Assembly (NCBI GenBank): GCA_036936605.1
Contig: JAUPFV010000004.1
Span: 139,606,973 to 139,670,972, forward strand
Length of the DNA stretch: 64,000 nt
Origin: Limnanthes douglasii subsp. nivea
Taxonomy: Eukaryota > Streptophyta > Magnoliopsida > Brassicales > Limnanthaceae
Direction of reading: 5' to 3'
In this document: piece after piece, positions 35,882-46,869 of the stretch
Position numbering within the stretch: position 1 is the stretch's first letter
How the letters are laid out: each line of letters opens with the position of its first letter
Position numbers and translations under genes: made by a program
Notes under the pieces: model-generated
Seen by the model: only the letters and a program-made list of their open reading frames with translations
What the model was told of the DNA's origin: nothing
Database searches by the model: none

Positions 35882-38835
35882 CTAAGACTGAGCTTTTGAA
35901 GATGGCTCAGCCTCATTTGTCTTCTTCTTCTTAGGATCGTCTTTCTCCTCATTTGGGCTCTCCCCGTAGTTCTCTTCTTCGTCAGAGGATGAAGCACTAG
36001 AATAATCATGCAAGTCTCCATCAGCCATAGTGTGGAAGGGAAGGTCTTCGTACTCTACATGAAGCCACAAATCTCCCAGGTTCCTCTTCGGGAACTTCTC
36101 ATGAAAACGCAAGACCATGTCCGACTTCACCTTGGCATACATTTCTTCTTGACTGTCTATTACACTATTGGCATAAGCATCGATCTTGGCCTGAATTTTG
36201 GCCTCTTGCTCCCTTAGCAGATCTGCTTTCTCCTCTGCAGCCTTGGACACTGTGTTCTCAAGCATAATCTTGTCACTTGTCAAGTTGTGAATGACTTGAT
36301 CCTTGGCCTTTGCCTCCTCTTTTGAAGAGGTGAGATCTTTCTCTAATCCGGACAACTTCTCCCGGAGCTCTTTGATAGTGTCTTCTAAAGTGGCAACCTT
36401 TGTGGTCCACCCCTCTTGGCTCTTCTTTAGCTCCTCGTTTTCTCCCTTGAGAATGTCAGCATGTTGAGTGGCAGTAAGAAGATCATCGGACAGTCTCTCT
36501 TTGTCAGATTTGAGATCTTTGATAATATCTGCATGACCTCGAACTTGTTTCTCCAAAACAAGCACTGGCTGAACATTACTTAATATGGAGTGAGCTATAA
36601 TATCCCTTTCACTTGAAACAGTAAAAGTCTTACCATTAAAAGTGACGGTGTTCGAAGTACTCGGAGGGAGGTAAGGCCTAGCAAAATCGTGTCTGGGAAA
36701 GTTTGCAAAATAGTCAACAAGCCCATCAAGCCCTGTGATGTCAACACCATCAATGCTAAGGTCTCCTCCTCCAACCTCGTCGGTTTGAAAGTCACCAGAG
36801 ATCTCCTCTGCTCTTGTCGGATCAGTAGGGTCTACAGGGGGGAGAGGCTCCGAAGGCCGGAGAGAAAGTTCATCACCCCTGGAGGTCTTTTTCTTCTTAG
36901 CCTCTCTGTCCTTGCTGTGTGCTCCCCGTTTTTGGTCTCTCTTAGGAACCCTTGGGGGTTTTGGGGATCTGACCTCTTCCCTAGCACTTTCATTCTCTAC
37001 GACTTCTAGTAGAGCAGCATCAATTTGGCTTGGGTCTGGCCCCTCTGGGTTTGTTGGAGCAGCCTCCTCCACCTCGGCAGGGTTAGCCTCTCCTGCAACC
37101 TTCTTTCCCTTCCCTTTCTTGCCTTTCATTTTACTCGGGACCTTGGCCCGGTCTGGTAGGTATAGCGACCCATCCGGTTCGTGTGTTCTCTTAAGAACTA
37201 CATCCAGAGGGGGTGGAGTGGTGAGTTCTTCCCAGGTCAAGTCCCTCCGGCCGGTAGTGTTCCAGAGGTGAGACCTTGCAAAATTGCCTCCTGTAAAAGC
37301 ATTATGAAACCGATTCCCCCACTTTTCAGCAGCCCAAGTGTTGATCTTGGTACAAGTGGTCTGCCTGGACTTTAGATAGTCGTTGAAGTCTTTGGGCAGC
37401 TCTGTTAAGACAAAAAACAAGACCAGTCAGTTTAGGAAAATTCGATAAAAGTAAAAATAAAAATGTAAGGTAAGATCCTTACGATCACTCCTCCATCTCC
37501 TGGTGAGGAGACTCGGGTTGACTCCGGCTTTGATTTTCCTCCCATTCTCCCAAGCGCCACTTATGAATAGGAATTGAGTCCTCCAGTTTCTCTCAGACTC
37601 AAGGAGATCATCCACTACTTTGTAATTATCACCCATGTTGAAGTGATAGAAGGGAATGTGGTGGTTTCTGCAGAGACTGGCCACAGCTGCGAATTCCTCC
37701 ATTGGTAAAGGTATCCTGGAGAGCCTGGAGGCCATTATGCAGGCCATAAGTGTGTACCAAGCGTTGGAGCTCAATTGACTAGGGCAGAGCTTGATGAGGT
37801 GGAAATACCTAACTATTTCCAGATCTAGGGGGAACCTTAAACCCCAGTTAAAAAGCTCAGTGAAGATGACTATTTCACTGAGTTTGCAGTCCATGGGGGT
37901 TTCGGGGTCTATGGGGATTCTTATCTTTACGTTCTCCGGAATCCCCCACTTCGTACGCATCCAACCCAACTCGGCTATATGGATGAAAGCATAGTTGATT
38001 TTCTATAAAACAAGAAGATATTTAACGTTTACCTCGTGGAAGCAAGGTCCCACTTTTCCTTCGAGGATTTCTGGTAATTCTGGATGCCTAAGGCATAACT
38101 TCTCTTTGCCCTTATCCTTCTTGGCAGCAGCAGCATCACTGGTCTGTCCGGAGGGTTCAGACTCGAATGGAGCCTCTTCGATAGAGTCCTCCATTATTGA
38201 GGAAGGGTTTTCAGTTGTCTTTGTGGGGGGGGGGGGGAGTTTGGAGTTGGTTCAGTCTGACCTCCGGACTGATGAGCTTCAATACTCTCCTGGACTCTGG
38301 CCTTCGGCCGGGGCTCTGATATGATAGTTTCTCTTCGGGGACTTGAGCCAGTGGCCTCCGGTCCGGACAGCCTGTCCCTCGGTACTTTCATGGGTGCTTC
38401 TGACCCTGTACTGCTATCCTTGGCGCCTGATTTCAAAGGGGTTCCTTTGGAAGCCTGCCCTTTGACCAGCCGGCCTTTTCTTCGATCAACCGGTTTGTTG
38501 GGAGAAGTATCTGCATCTGACCCCATGGCTATGAATGGGGAAGGTTTTTTGAAACTAGTAACTGTTAAACCTGGTTCAACAATGGGTTCTGACTCTTGAA
38601 CCGATGAACCTGAGACAATAGGGGACAGATTGGTTTGAAACAATCTCTTCGGTTTGACACTTTTTGTAGAAGAGGAACCCTGATCAGGCTCTGTTGTCGA
38701 GGTTGCTGGTTTGTCGATGGGGGAAGTAGGTAAGCCTGCTGCGATGCGCTTTTCCCTTTCAACTTTTTGTGCTTTTTCTAGTTCTGATAGATTGAGCCAC
38801 CCGCCTCTGATTAAAGCATTCCTAGCCGTGAACAT
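35882..38835 (-). pseudogene. Extra (antisense) gene of T, nearly intact, one intron
   Basis: Start ATG at 38835-38833 (M-F-T-A-R-N-A-L-I-R-G-G-W-L-N). The first part is Ser/Pro/Lys-rich. The frame shifts at a run of 13 C (plus 38225-38237 as G), then continues with M-E-D-S-I-E-E to a TAG at 38005-38003. The Trp-rich domain (37969-37483: F-N-W-G-L-R-F-P-L-D, R-L-S-R-I-P-L-P, P-F-Y-H-F-N-M-G) matches the type annotated in plants as 'putative gypsy type transposon' (PF04195). A GT-AG intron (37482-37402, 81 nt, phase 1) separates it from a 506-codon last exon. That exon has a lysine-rich possible nuclear signal, a long coiled coil (about 36560-36130) and an acidic Ser-rich end. Function unknown. 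Unlike gag-pol it carries only one stop and one run-length frameshift. Confidence 0.85.
37402..37482 (-). other. Intron of the T extra gene
   Basis: On the minus strand: GTAAGGATC donor, T-rich end and TTAACAG acceptor, 81 nt, phase 1. L (1247-1322) and M (7218-7292) have introns at the same place and phase. Confidence 0.8.
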
Positions 38836-38932
38836 AAACAACCAAAGTAAAGAACTTGTGTTTGAGAGAGAAAACTCTGAAAATTAGCAAAGTGAAAATG
38901 AAAGTGATAGTAAAACAGTGGAAAAGTGTTTT

Positions 38933-38941
38933 AATTTATAG
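38933..38941 (-). promoter_or_regulatory. Candidate TATA box of the T extra gene
   Basis: The minus strand reads CTATAAATT about 100 bp ahead of the ATG at 38835. It would drive transcription opposite to the element's genomic RNA. Confidence 0.5.
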
Positions 38942-39265
38942 TAAACCCCAAAAATAAGTTTTGATTCCTAGGAGAATTCGAAAGGATTTACAATGATTAA
39001 GAAACGACGCTGATGCCACCTTCATTTAATGAAGAGGTTGCTTTTCAGAAAAGGTGGGTGCGAAATTCGAGGTGAAAAAACGGCTGAATTAACGAACCAG
39101 AGAGAGACACATGTCCCATGAACTTTGGCAAAAAACCGTTTAGATTCAAAGAGCTTTTTTCAGTCCGGATAAAACTATGACACTATTCGGAAGACCTGTC
39201 CGGATGTAACTGTCACTAGCAACGGACTGTTTTTCAGGTTTTGACAAAGGTTTTTGAACAAACAC

Positions 39266-39281
39266 CTGAAAAAGGGGCTAC
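39266..39281 (+). promoter_or_regulatory. Polypurine tract of T
   Basis: CTGAAAAAGGGGCTAC ends directly at the 3' LTR (TG at 39282), the normal plus-strand primer position. Confidence 0.8.
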
Positions 39282-39689
39282 TGATGAGTCCGGATCCTGT
39301 TACCACTTCGGACAGGGTCAGTTCGGACAGGGTCTACCTAACCGGACGATGACAATTCGGACACCATCATTCATTGTGCTGTTCGAACAGAACTAAAGTA
39401 CTTAAAACCTAATCATTTCTTGACGAAGCTGCTTGCTCTCCTACTAAGAGCTCATGGGTCCTTGAACTTGACCCGAGTCCATTAAACATGACCCGAAAAC
39501 CCATAAAGCCCAAATGTAAGGGTATAAATACCCAACCACAAACATTAAATGAGGGTAATGAAAATTAAATACAACCAGGCTGCTTAATGCTCCCTCTACT
39601 CTCTACTCAAACATTAAATACACTAAAACTTCCACACAGATCTAAACAAAAATTACAAAATTACCCTTAGACGAAAATAAACCTCACCA
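39282..39689 (+). mobile_element. 3' LTR of T
   Basis: 408 bp, TG...CA, differing from the 5' LTR at 7 positions (four transitions, three T/G changes). GATAC follows at 39690-39694. Confidence 0.95.
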
Positions 39690-39694
39690 GATAC

Positions 39695-40600
39695 AACTGT
39701 GTTTTTTTCACATTTCATGTCTCATTGTTGGAAATGACTTATGTGATGGAGTTCATCAATTTTTTAAATCTGATTTCCTTGACACGTCTTGGAATAAAAC
39801 CTAGATTTGTCCTTATTCCTTAATCTAAGACCCATTCCAATCCTCAGTAGTGAACTTCAGACCAATCACATGTTGCAATGTTACATACAAAGTAATATCC
39901 AAATCACCGCTAATGAATTAAAATTTTATTACATTTCCTCATTGATAAATCGCAATCAATGTTTGTCAATGACCTAAGTATTATTAACAATATCCTTCTC
40001 TCCTATAAACTCTTAAAGGGATACCAAACTAATCGTAAGGGTCTTGAGAACACTCTAAACATCAACCTTATGAAGTCCTTTTACAACGTTCGATGACACT
40101 TTATCTTGAACATTTTGGTGGCCACAGGCTTACCAAACAAATGATCTTTTGGATAATCCAGTACATCTACCATCTCTTATAGCACAAATATCGACGACGA
40201 TTCCCATGGTTTCTTTTATGGTCGGAAGGGTCTAATACAAAACGATCATTTACACAATTTCATGTTTGTTCTTTTTATGTGTTATCTAGTATCCTTACAG
40301 AAAACAGTTGTGATATGAATTCTAAATTCTACTAGAAGTCCCACAAGCTTAAAATCATTAATCTTTGTTTTACAGATGATCTTATGATCTTCTATCAGAT
40401 CGACACCCATTCCATAAAGTTACTTAAAGACGATATTAATTATTTTTACTCTATTTTGGTCCTCCAAGACAGCCACCATAAGAGCCATATCTTCCCTTCT
40501 GGTGTTATAATGGCTATACATAACTTCCTCATTAACATTCTAGGCTATAATATCAGTATATTATTTATTCGATACCTTAGTTATTCAATTTCTTAAACAA
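39695..40600 (+). pseudogene. L1-type LINE, right part (reverse transcriptase)
   Basis: It continues the LINE split by T. An F-R-P-I-T-C-C-N-V-T-Y-K-V-I block (about 39850-39890) is a clear L1 RT signature. The catalytic block reads L-C-F-T-D-D-L-M-I-F, with F-T-D-D at 40369-40380 in place of the usual F-A-D-D. Frames are broken by stops. Similarity fades at about 40600, so the LINE is 3'-truncated. Confidence 0.75.
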
Positions 40601-40604
40601 ATTA

Positions 40605-43380
40605 AAATCTTTCTTATCAATGTCATACATTATGTTTCTTATCTAAAATCAATATAAGAGTGAATATATCTAATATACATTACCCAAATTTGATGGAGTT
40701 TTAGATATTTAGTCCTTCTTACGATGGATTGATTTGTGGATGATTTTATATATAAACATGATATTTCTTGGTATTTAAGAATGAAGTTAGTTACAAAGAG
40801 TTTCAGATGACACATGTTACATTGGTGATAATAACCCGAGTTATCAATGTTGCTCCAACGTTTGATACTAATTACAAGTTGGGATTTCATGAAGATTTAC
40901 TTGAAAGGAGAGTTTTTACCTCTCAACTATGATAAATTACTTTTCAAAAGTTAATGTGTCTTCATCAAGATTTAAGTATTGCAACTTGCAAAAAAAAAAA
41001 AAAAATCAAAAGTTGTATGATGTCTTCATTTCAGACGTTAGGGATCCATATGAGATTTAGTCTAGATTTAGTCACATTTTTGTTGGGTTCGTATAAGTTA
41101 AATGATATGAATATATATTACTAAATAAAGTTAATTAAAATGGTCAACAAAAGACAATTCTCAATAATAAGAAGAACTAAATATTATTTTGAATAAAAGT
41201 TTAAGAGGTTCATATATAGATCAATAAAAAGAAAGAGTAAATGTGCAATATTGAAATGTTTATAACGAGCAACTATATAGATATATTTATGAAGAATTTA
41301 TTCAATAAAAGCTGTTGTAAATTAAGAATGAACGACCGAAGTTAAATATTGTTTTAATTTTAAATTAGAAATTACAAGGTTTTGTTTCTTGTATATCTAT
41401 ATAAAGATAATTATTTGTAATTTTTAAGGGATATTGAAAAATATTATTAATAAAATTAAAAAGTATTTTTTTAGTTGCCTGTTAACAAATTTTGACTTAT
41501 AAAATGGTTTTCCATCCTATTTTTGTGTCTTCCTTATACCAAAGTTCTTGCTTTTCTAAGAAAATGGTGAGATCTCATTCATTCATAATATTTTTTTGGG
41601 TTCCATATCATATTTTGTCCGGGTTTAGTCACATTGTTGGGTGGGTTCATATCGATTGGTATTAGAGCTTTAAATTGTTTAGGCTTACTTATTTTTTTTC
41701 TTAGTCAATATAAATAATTTTAGTTATTCAATATCCTAAAAAAACTCAAAACTCAAATCATTTTCATCATTGTCATATATTATGTTTATTATTAAAAAAA
41801 ATAATGAATGAGTCATTCGATTTAATACACATTACCCAAATTTGATGGATTTATTGATATCAGTCATTCTTATGACGAATTAATATCGTGGATGATTTTG
41901 TTTATAAATATGAGATTTCTAGATATTTGGGGATGCAATATGTTACAGAAAGTTTCAGAGGACACACATTACAGTGGTGAAAACAATTCGAGTTACAAAA
42001 TTTCTCCTACGCTTATTTCCAATTACGAGTTAGGATTTCATAAAGCTTTACTTGAAAAAAGAATTCTTACCTTCCAACTATGATCATTCAATTTCTAAAA
42101 TGTTATAGTGTATTCATCAATATTCAAGTGTTGAGACTTATACCAAACAATTTCAGAAGTTGGTTGCATGTCTTGTAATTATTTTTATATGAAAAAAAAC
42201 AATTGGATTTATATATAGAGGGATCAAATTCAAATTGCAAGTTGATATATTGAGGTATGTCTTTACTGCTAATTTAAATTTGATATTCATGCCAAAAACA
42301 TTGAATTTATGCTAAATACTTTTATCAATTCAGTGTCTAAAATCATACCTCTTGTGTAAGATGATTCATAAATAAACTATGAGACATTTCTCCTAATGTT
42401 TTTTTTTGTAGAAAGTTAGACATAATATACCCATAAACATTTAACTAAATATTGAAGATTTTATCAATTGTATCAAAGACGTCCTGTGCAAAATATTGAA
42501 ATGTTATATACGTTAAATGAATTTAAAAGATGAGAGGTTGTCTTGGTAGATAATTTTGAGTTTATTATTCCCCCTTATGGTTATTATACTTCTTATTTGC
42601 ATGATTTTCTCAAATTCAATCAAGTTTATTATAGTTTCATATACTTGTATGTTGTGGAATCTATTTGACGTATTATTTCAAGTTAAAAAGATGAATCTTG
42701 TAAACAATTTGATAGAAAAGGTTAACAAGCGGCGAAAGTCAATTTTTGATATATGACGTACACTTGCAATCATACTTCGTGTATTAAAGCTTGAGGACAA
42801 GCTTTTTATAAGACTGGAGGAAAAATATGAATGTAGGCTGCCAAATTATGTTAATTAAAATGGTAAAAAAGAACTATCAAATATAAGAAGAATTTAATAT
42901 TTTCTTTAAGAGAAGATCAATAATGATTTTATTAGAATTCAGGTCAATAAATGGGATTGCAAAAAAGAGTAAAGAAACAACATTAAAATGTTTATGATGA
43001 GCAGCTAAAAAGTCATATTTATTAAGAGCTTAGTCAATAAAAGTTGTTGTAAATTAAGAAATGAATGACCAAATTTAAATGTTGTTTTAATTTCGATTGA
43101 AAGCTATAAGGTTTTATTAGTTTTATATAGAATCATTTGTACATTGTAAGGGATATTGAAAAAAATATGATAAATAATATTGGAAAATGTTTCTCTTTAG
43201 CTGTTTGTTAACAATTTCTAACTATCAAATGGTTTTACATCCCATTTGTAGCGTCTTATTTATACCAAAGTTCTTGCCTTACTAAGAAAAAAGTCAAGGT
43301 CCATCCATTCATGATATTTATTGGGTTTCTATATCAAATTTGATTCGGGTTTATTTTTATTATTGGTTCAGTTCGTATCA
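40605..43380 (+). mobile_element. Gypsy-type gag-LTR-gag-LTR arrangement
   Basis: Two similar LTR-sized blocks (41108-41649 and 42828-43375; about 545 bp) both begin TGAAT and share GTTAATTAAAATGGT near the start, AAGGGATATTGAAAAA and TATACCAAAGTTCTTGC. The first is followed by TGGTATTAGAGCTT (41657-41670), an initiator-Met-type primer site. The second is preceded by CTTGAGGACAAGC..GACTGGAGGA. Between them only ~1.2 kb of gag-like sequence survives, and a second partial copy of this gag (40605-41000) plus an LTR-tail-like phrase (41040-41095) lies upstream. No pol is present. Confidence 0.65.
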
Positions 43381-43446
43381 CAAGGGAATGTTTGAATTTA
43401 CATGATCAAGTATAAAACATGATTAATGATGGAATTTTTTTAGAGT

Positions 43447-46050
43447 TTGTTAAAAATAAAAAAAATAAATGAACCAAGGTGTAATGATGTTGACCGAGAC
43501 CAATCGTCAAGGAATGAAAGACCAACACAAGAAAGAGAAGACGAGTTGAGAGCTCTAGATTACAATACAACTTTCGAGAAAAAAATCACTATTTGGACAC
43601 ATAAATTGTGTCTATCATTACCCGAATTGGAAAACTGTGTACGCCATAGTTGGCTCATATATCACCAAGAACTTAAGGAAGATATATATATATTAGAGGA
43701 TATAAAGTCCAAGAAGATGGTCAAACACTGTCATACTTAGACTGGACCCCAAACCTAAAATATGCATTTTATGATGATGATTAGAGAGGAGTGACAACAC
43801 TATATGGTGTTACTAATCAATATCGAACTAACTGGAATATAAATCAAACGAGTTATGATAGATACAAGGAGTTTGGCCAATATTTTGTATAAGATTACAT
43901 ATGACAGAATGAGAGGTGTTCCATAACTTATCTCATCCCAAATGATTCTAACATTATTCACAGGTGCAGATGTACAAGTTCATGGAGAGCTTAACATGGA
44001 TGTAGTCTATAGTAGGAGTTTTGGAAGAAGGTTTGCTACCCATTTATGATAGTAAATGCTACCTCACCATATAGTTTAGTCGTGCGAAGATCATGGGTGA
44101 ATCAAAATCATGTTGTAGTATTTACAGTTAATTAATTCCTCAAGTACCCTATCAACGACATAGTAGGAGTGAAGAGAAAACCAAAAGACTTACATAGAAC
44201 ATTGTGCAAATTATCTAGATTATTAACAACAACAACCAAAATAAAAATCCGTAGGGGGCTCGATCGTCTTTGATAATACGGATGATCCCATTAAATCCCC
44301 ATCACGTAATAAAGTCTGGAGAAGAAATACAAAGTGTTATAATGGAAGGAGATAATATATTACAATTTGGCCGAGACATATTTATAAAATTAATGCATAA
44401 CTTACTCGATTTACTACAAAATAATATTTATTTTCTTAGAATTTCTAGGATGTCACAAGGGATCCAACCAAGATTGTGTGCCATAAATTATCAATCAAAA
44501 ATGTTTTTCAACCAAACAAAGAAAAAAATAAGGTCACACTCACAATAAAAGATAAAAGCAAATATTTAAGAGATGGAAGAGTTAACTTCCATAGGGAATA
44601 TTCTAGATTTTTACAACCTAATATTGGTAAATAAAAAATAATTACAAGTGGATAATATGCTAAACTTCAAGGATCTCAACCACGACTGCCCGAATGATCA
44701 TTTTCCCTTGTCAAGAATATATCAACTAATGGATACTGCTTATGGGAATATAATGCTATCTTTTATGAATTCATATTCCATGTATACTAAAATTTAAATA
44801 CATGAGGATGACCAAGAGTACACCACGTTTATAATCGAGTGAGGACTTCATTTACTACAAGGTGATATCATTTGGCTTAAGGAATGTATGATCCACATAC
44901 CAACGAACTGTGAACAAGATGAAAATCAACTGGGCCAAAATATCAAAACATATAAAGATATCATGTTAGTCACGAGAAAATAAGATGATGAATATATATG
45001 ACTTGGCCAAGACCTTTTCAAACCTCACAAAGGTCAACTTGAAGCTAAACCCGAAAATGTGCACCTTTGGTGTGAAATCTGATAAGTTATTAGAGTACAT
45101 GGTTAGTGGAGAATATATTGAAACATATTCAACTCAGTTCTCAAAGATGGTTGCAATGTATGATTTAAGGGAAACTAAGAAAGTACAAATTATGACACAT
45201 AAATTGGCAGCCCTAAATAGATTCATTTTCAAATTCTCAGGCAAATGTCAAAATCTTATTTCAAGTACTAAGAGGCGCATGGAGATTTAATTGGACTTCG
45301 GATGTAAAGAGAATGATTGGACAACCCCCATTAGAAGTATTTAACTGAATGAATTACCCGAAAATAAAACAAGGCAAGAAAACTCAAGATAACACCAACA
45401 AGTTTTGTAAGGGTATCTAACACACTATACAAGCAAGGGTTTACCAAACATCTGCTCAGATGTTTGGGCCTAGAAGAAGCATCCTTTATAGTTTAAGAAC
45501 TTCATGATGGATAAGGAAGTCCATTATGGATATAAGGCCTTGCGAAAAATAGTTATTCTTTAAGCGTACTACTGGCCCATAATAATATAAGATGCAAAAA
45601 ATCAAGTTAAACACCGTGACATTTGCCAAATATTAGTTTATTCTATCTAAGTCATGGTCGTACTATTTAAAATAATATATGAAGAAATTCCACTTTAGAT
45701 ATAGGTCATTGACATACTGTCCCACTTTCTAAAGCTTCCAGGGGAATAAAGTTTTTGATATTAGTATATTACTTCTCTAAATGGCTAGAGTCACAACCAT
45801 TAACAAATTTAACATCAACGAGGGTGGTTAACTTCTTAGTTACATACATCTGATATTGCTATAGAGTTCAAAGGGTCATCATAGTGGACATTGGAACTCA
45901 ATTTCTGAATGATAATGCCACATAATTCTGTGAAAAGAATGAAATGAATCTAAAAATTCGACTAAAGTGAAAATAGTGAATTTAATGATTCAACTAAAAC
46001 AGAAGGACTAAATCTAAGGAATTGGCTAAAATACAAGAAGAAAATCTACG
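43447..46050 (+). pseudogene. Decayed plus-strand Tat gag-pol
   Basis: Gag-like sequence at 43447-43740 is followed by a protease remnant (I-D-T-R-S-L-A-N-I at about 43858). RT follows (about 44670-45290), with L-S-F-M-N-S-Y, then an open 101-codon piece (44985-45290) carrying L-T-K-V-N-L-K-L-N-P-K-M-C-T-F-G and H-K-L-A-A-L-N-R-F-I, both shared with T. Weak integrase traces run to about 45940 (V-D-I-G-T-Q-F). No intact domain remains. The following sequence is cut by element E. Confidence 0.68.
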
Positions 46051-46056
46051 GTAAGT

Positions 46057-46073
46057 CTGAGATGAAATGTAGT
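46057..46073 (+). repeat. 17-bp direct repeat flanking E, left copy
   Basis: CTGAGATGAAATGTAGT occurs here and at 56063-56079, just beyond the other end of E. The following ~18 bp are also similar. This is longer than the 5 bp expected for a gypsy insertion. Confidence 0.7.
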
Positions 46074-46127
46074 ATTCAACACCTTTAAGTATGTAACTTC
46101 TGTATAAAAAAAAATATAAGACTAGCA

Positions 46128-46348
46128 AACCTTATATAGAAATGCAGTGGGTCCAAACCCACATAGGTGACCCACTTGAGTATATTTCATCCCTTATTTA
46201 CTCTAATCATACTCAAATAATTATAATGTACAAGATAAGTCCTTCTTATTTCTTACTTTATCATTCTTACTACAAACTATTATTCCAATGCATAAATACC
46301 CTTGGGCTTGTCGCCTCGCTTGGACCTAAATAATTTACGCCCTTATTA
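46128..46348 (-). mobile_element. 3' LTR of Tat element E (part)
   Basis: Minus start TAATAAGGGCG at 46348 follows a purine tract (minus GGACTATGAGGGTAC). It aligns with the 5' LTR at 55840-56059 (shared GGTGACCCACTT, TACAAGATAAGT, TATTTCTT.CTTTATCATTCTTA). The distal ~100 bp found in the 5' LTR is not recognisable here. Confidence 0.7.
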
Positions 46349-46817
46349 GTACCCTCATAGTCCTTGTAAGACAATTGAGCAAAGACCTTGTTGTTCTCCT
46401 TGGGGTCAGGTTTCCACGACTTTGACTTATCATCTTTCTTGGGTTGGGATTTTGACGCATGTTAAACTATCAGAGGTGCTGAAGAAATATCTTAGGGACT
46501 ACGAATATTGAGCCGACTCACTCTATTTAGCTAGGCCAAGTCAACTAGCCCTAAAGAGGTGAAGATTGTATCACAACAGGACACGTGGCCTCGGGTTATT
46601 TAATGTGCGTCACTCGTAATTTCAAAAAATGAGTTTTGAACTACCCGAGGCTCAATTCATTGCATTAGTCTACTAGCCATGTAGAGGTGTCACGACAGAA
46701 CATGTGTCCCCTGACAACTCAATGCGTGTCATTTCGTATTTCCAAAAAATAACTCATGGGCTTCCCGAGGCTCAATCGATGGCACTTCCTTACGAATATA
46801 GTCATTGAGGGGGTGGA

Positions 46818-46830
46818 TCCTATATAAATA
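46818..46830 (+). promoter_or_regulatory. Candidate TATA box of the E extra gene
   Basis: CCTATATAAATAC is followed by the beginning of the extra-gene region. R has a near-identical CCTATAAATACTG at the matching place (62859). Confidence 0.45.
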
Positions 46831-46869
46831 CTTCTTGATAAAAAGCCCATATTCGGCATTTAAGATTAC

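Larger units (their letters stand above)
29383..39689 (+). mobile_element. Young, structurally complete Ty3/gypsy Tat-lineage element T (10,307 bp)
   Basis: It has two 408-bp LTRs differing at 7 sites, GATAC duplications on both sides, a primer site, a purine tract and all pol domains in the order PR-RT-RNase H-archaeal RNase H-integrase. A spliced extra gene lies between pol and the 3' LTR in antisense. Despite the recent look, gag-pol is broken by eight nonsense codons, frameshifts at about 30240, 33265 and 34220, and a likely in-frame deletion near 32420. It probably moved with proteins supplied by another copy. Confidence 0.93.

Noticed and set aside
36689..37271. Plus-strand open frames of 106 and 119 codons
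   Set aside because: They are complements of the well-supported minus-strand extra gene of T.
38006..38032. A 30-nt GT-AG intron in the T extra gene spanning the TAG at 38003-38005
   Set aside because: It is too short for a plant intron, and the M copy is coding across the same place (V-K-Y-L-L-A-L-R-K), so an in-frame stop is the better reading.
29383..39689. T as an active autonomous element
   Set aside because: Eight nonsense codons, three frame changes and a probable RT deletion exclude self-supplied gag-pol.
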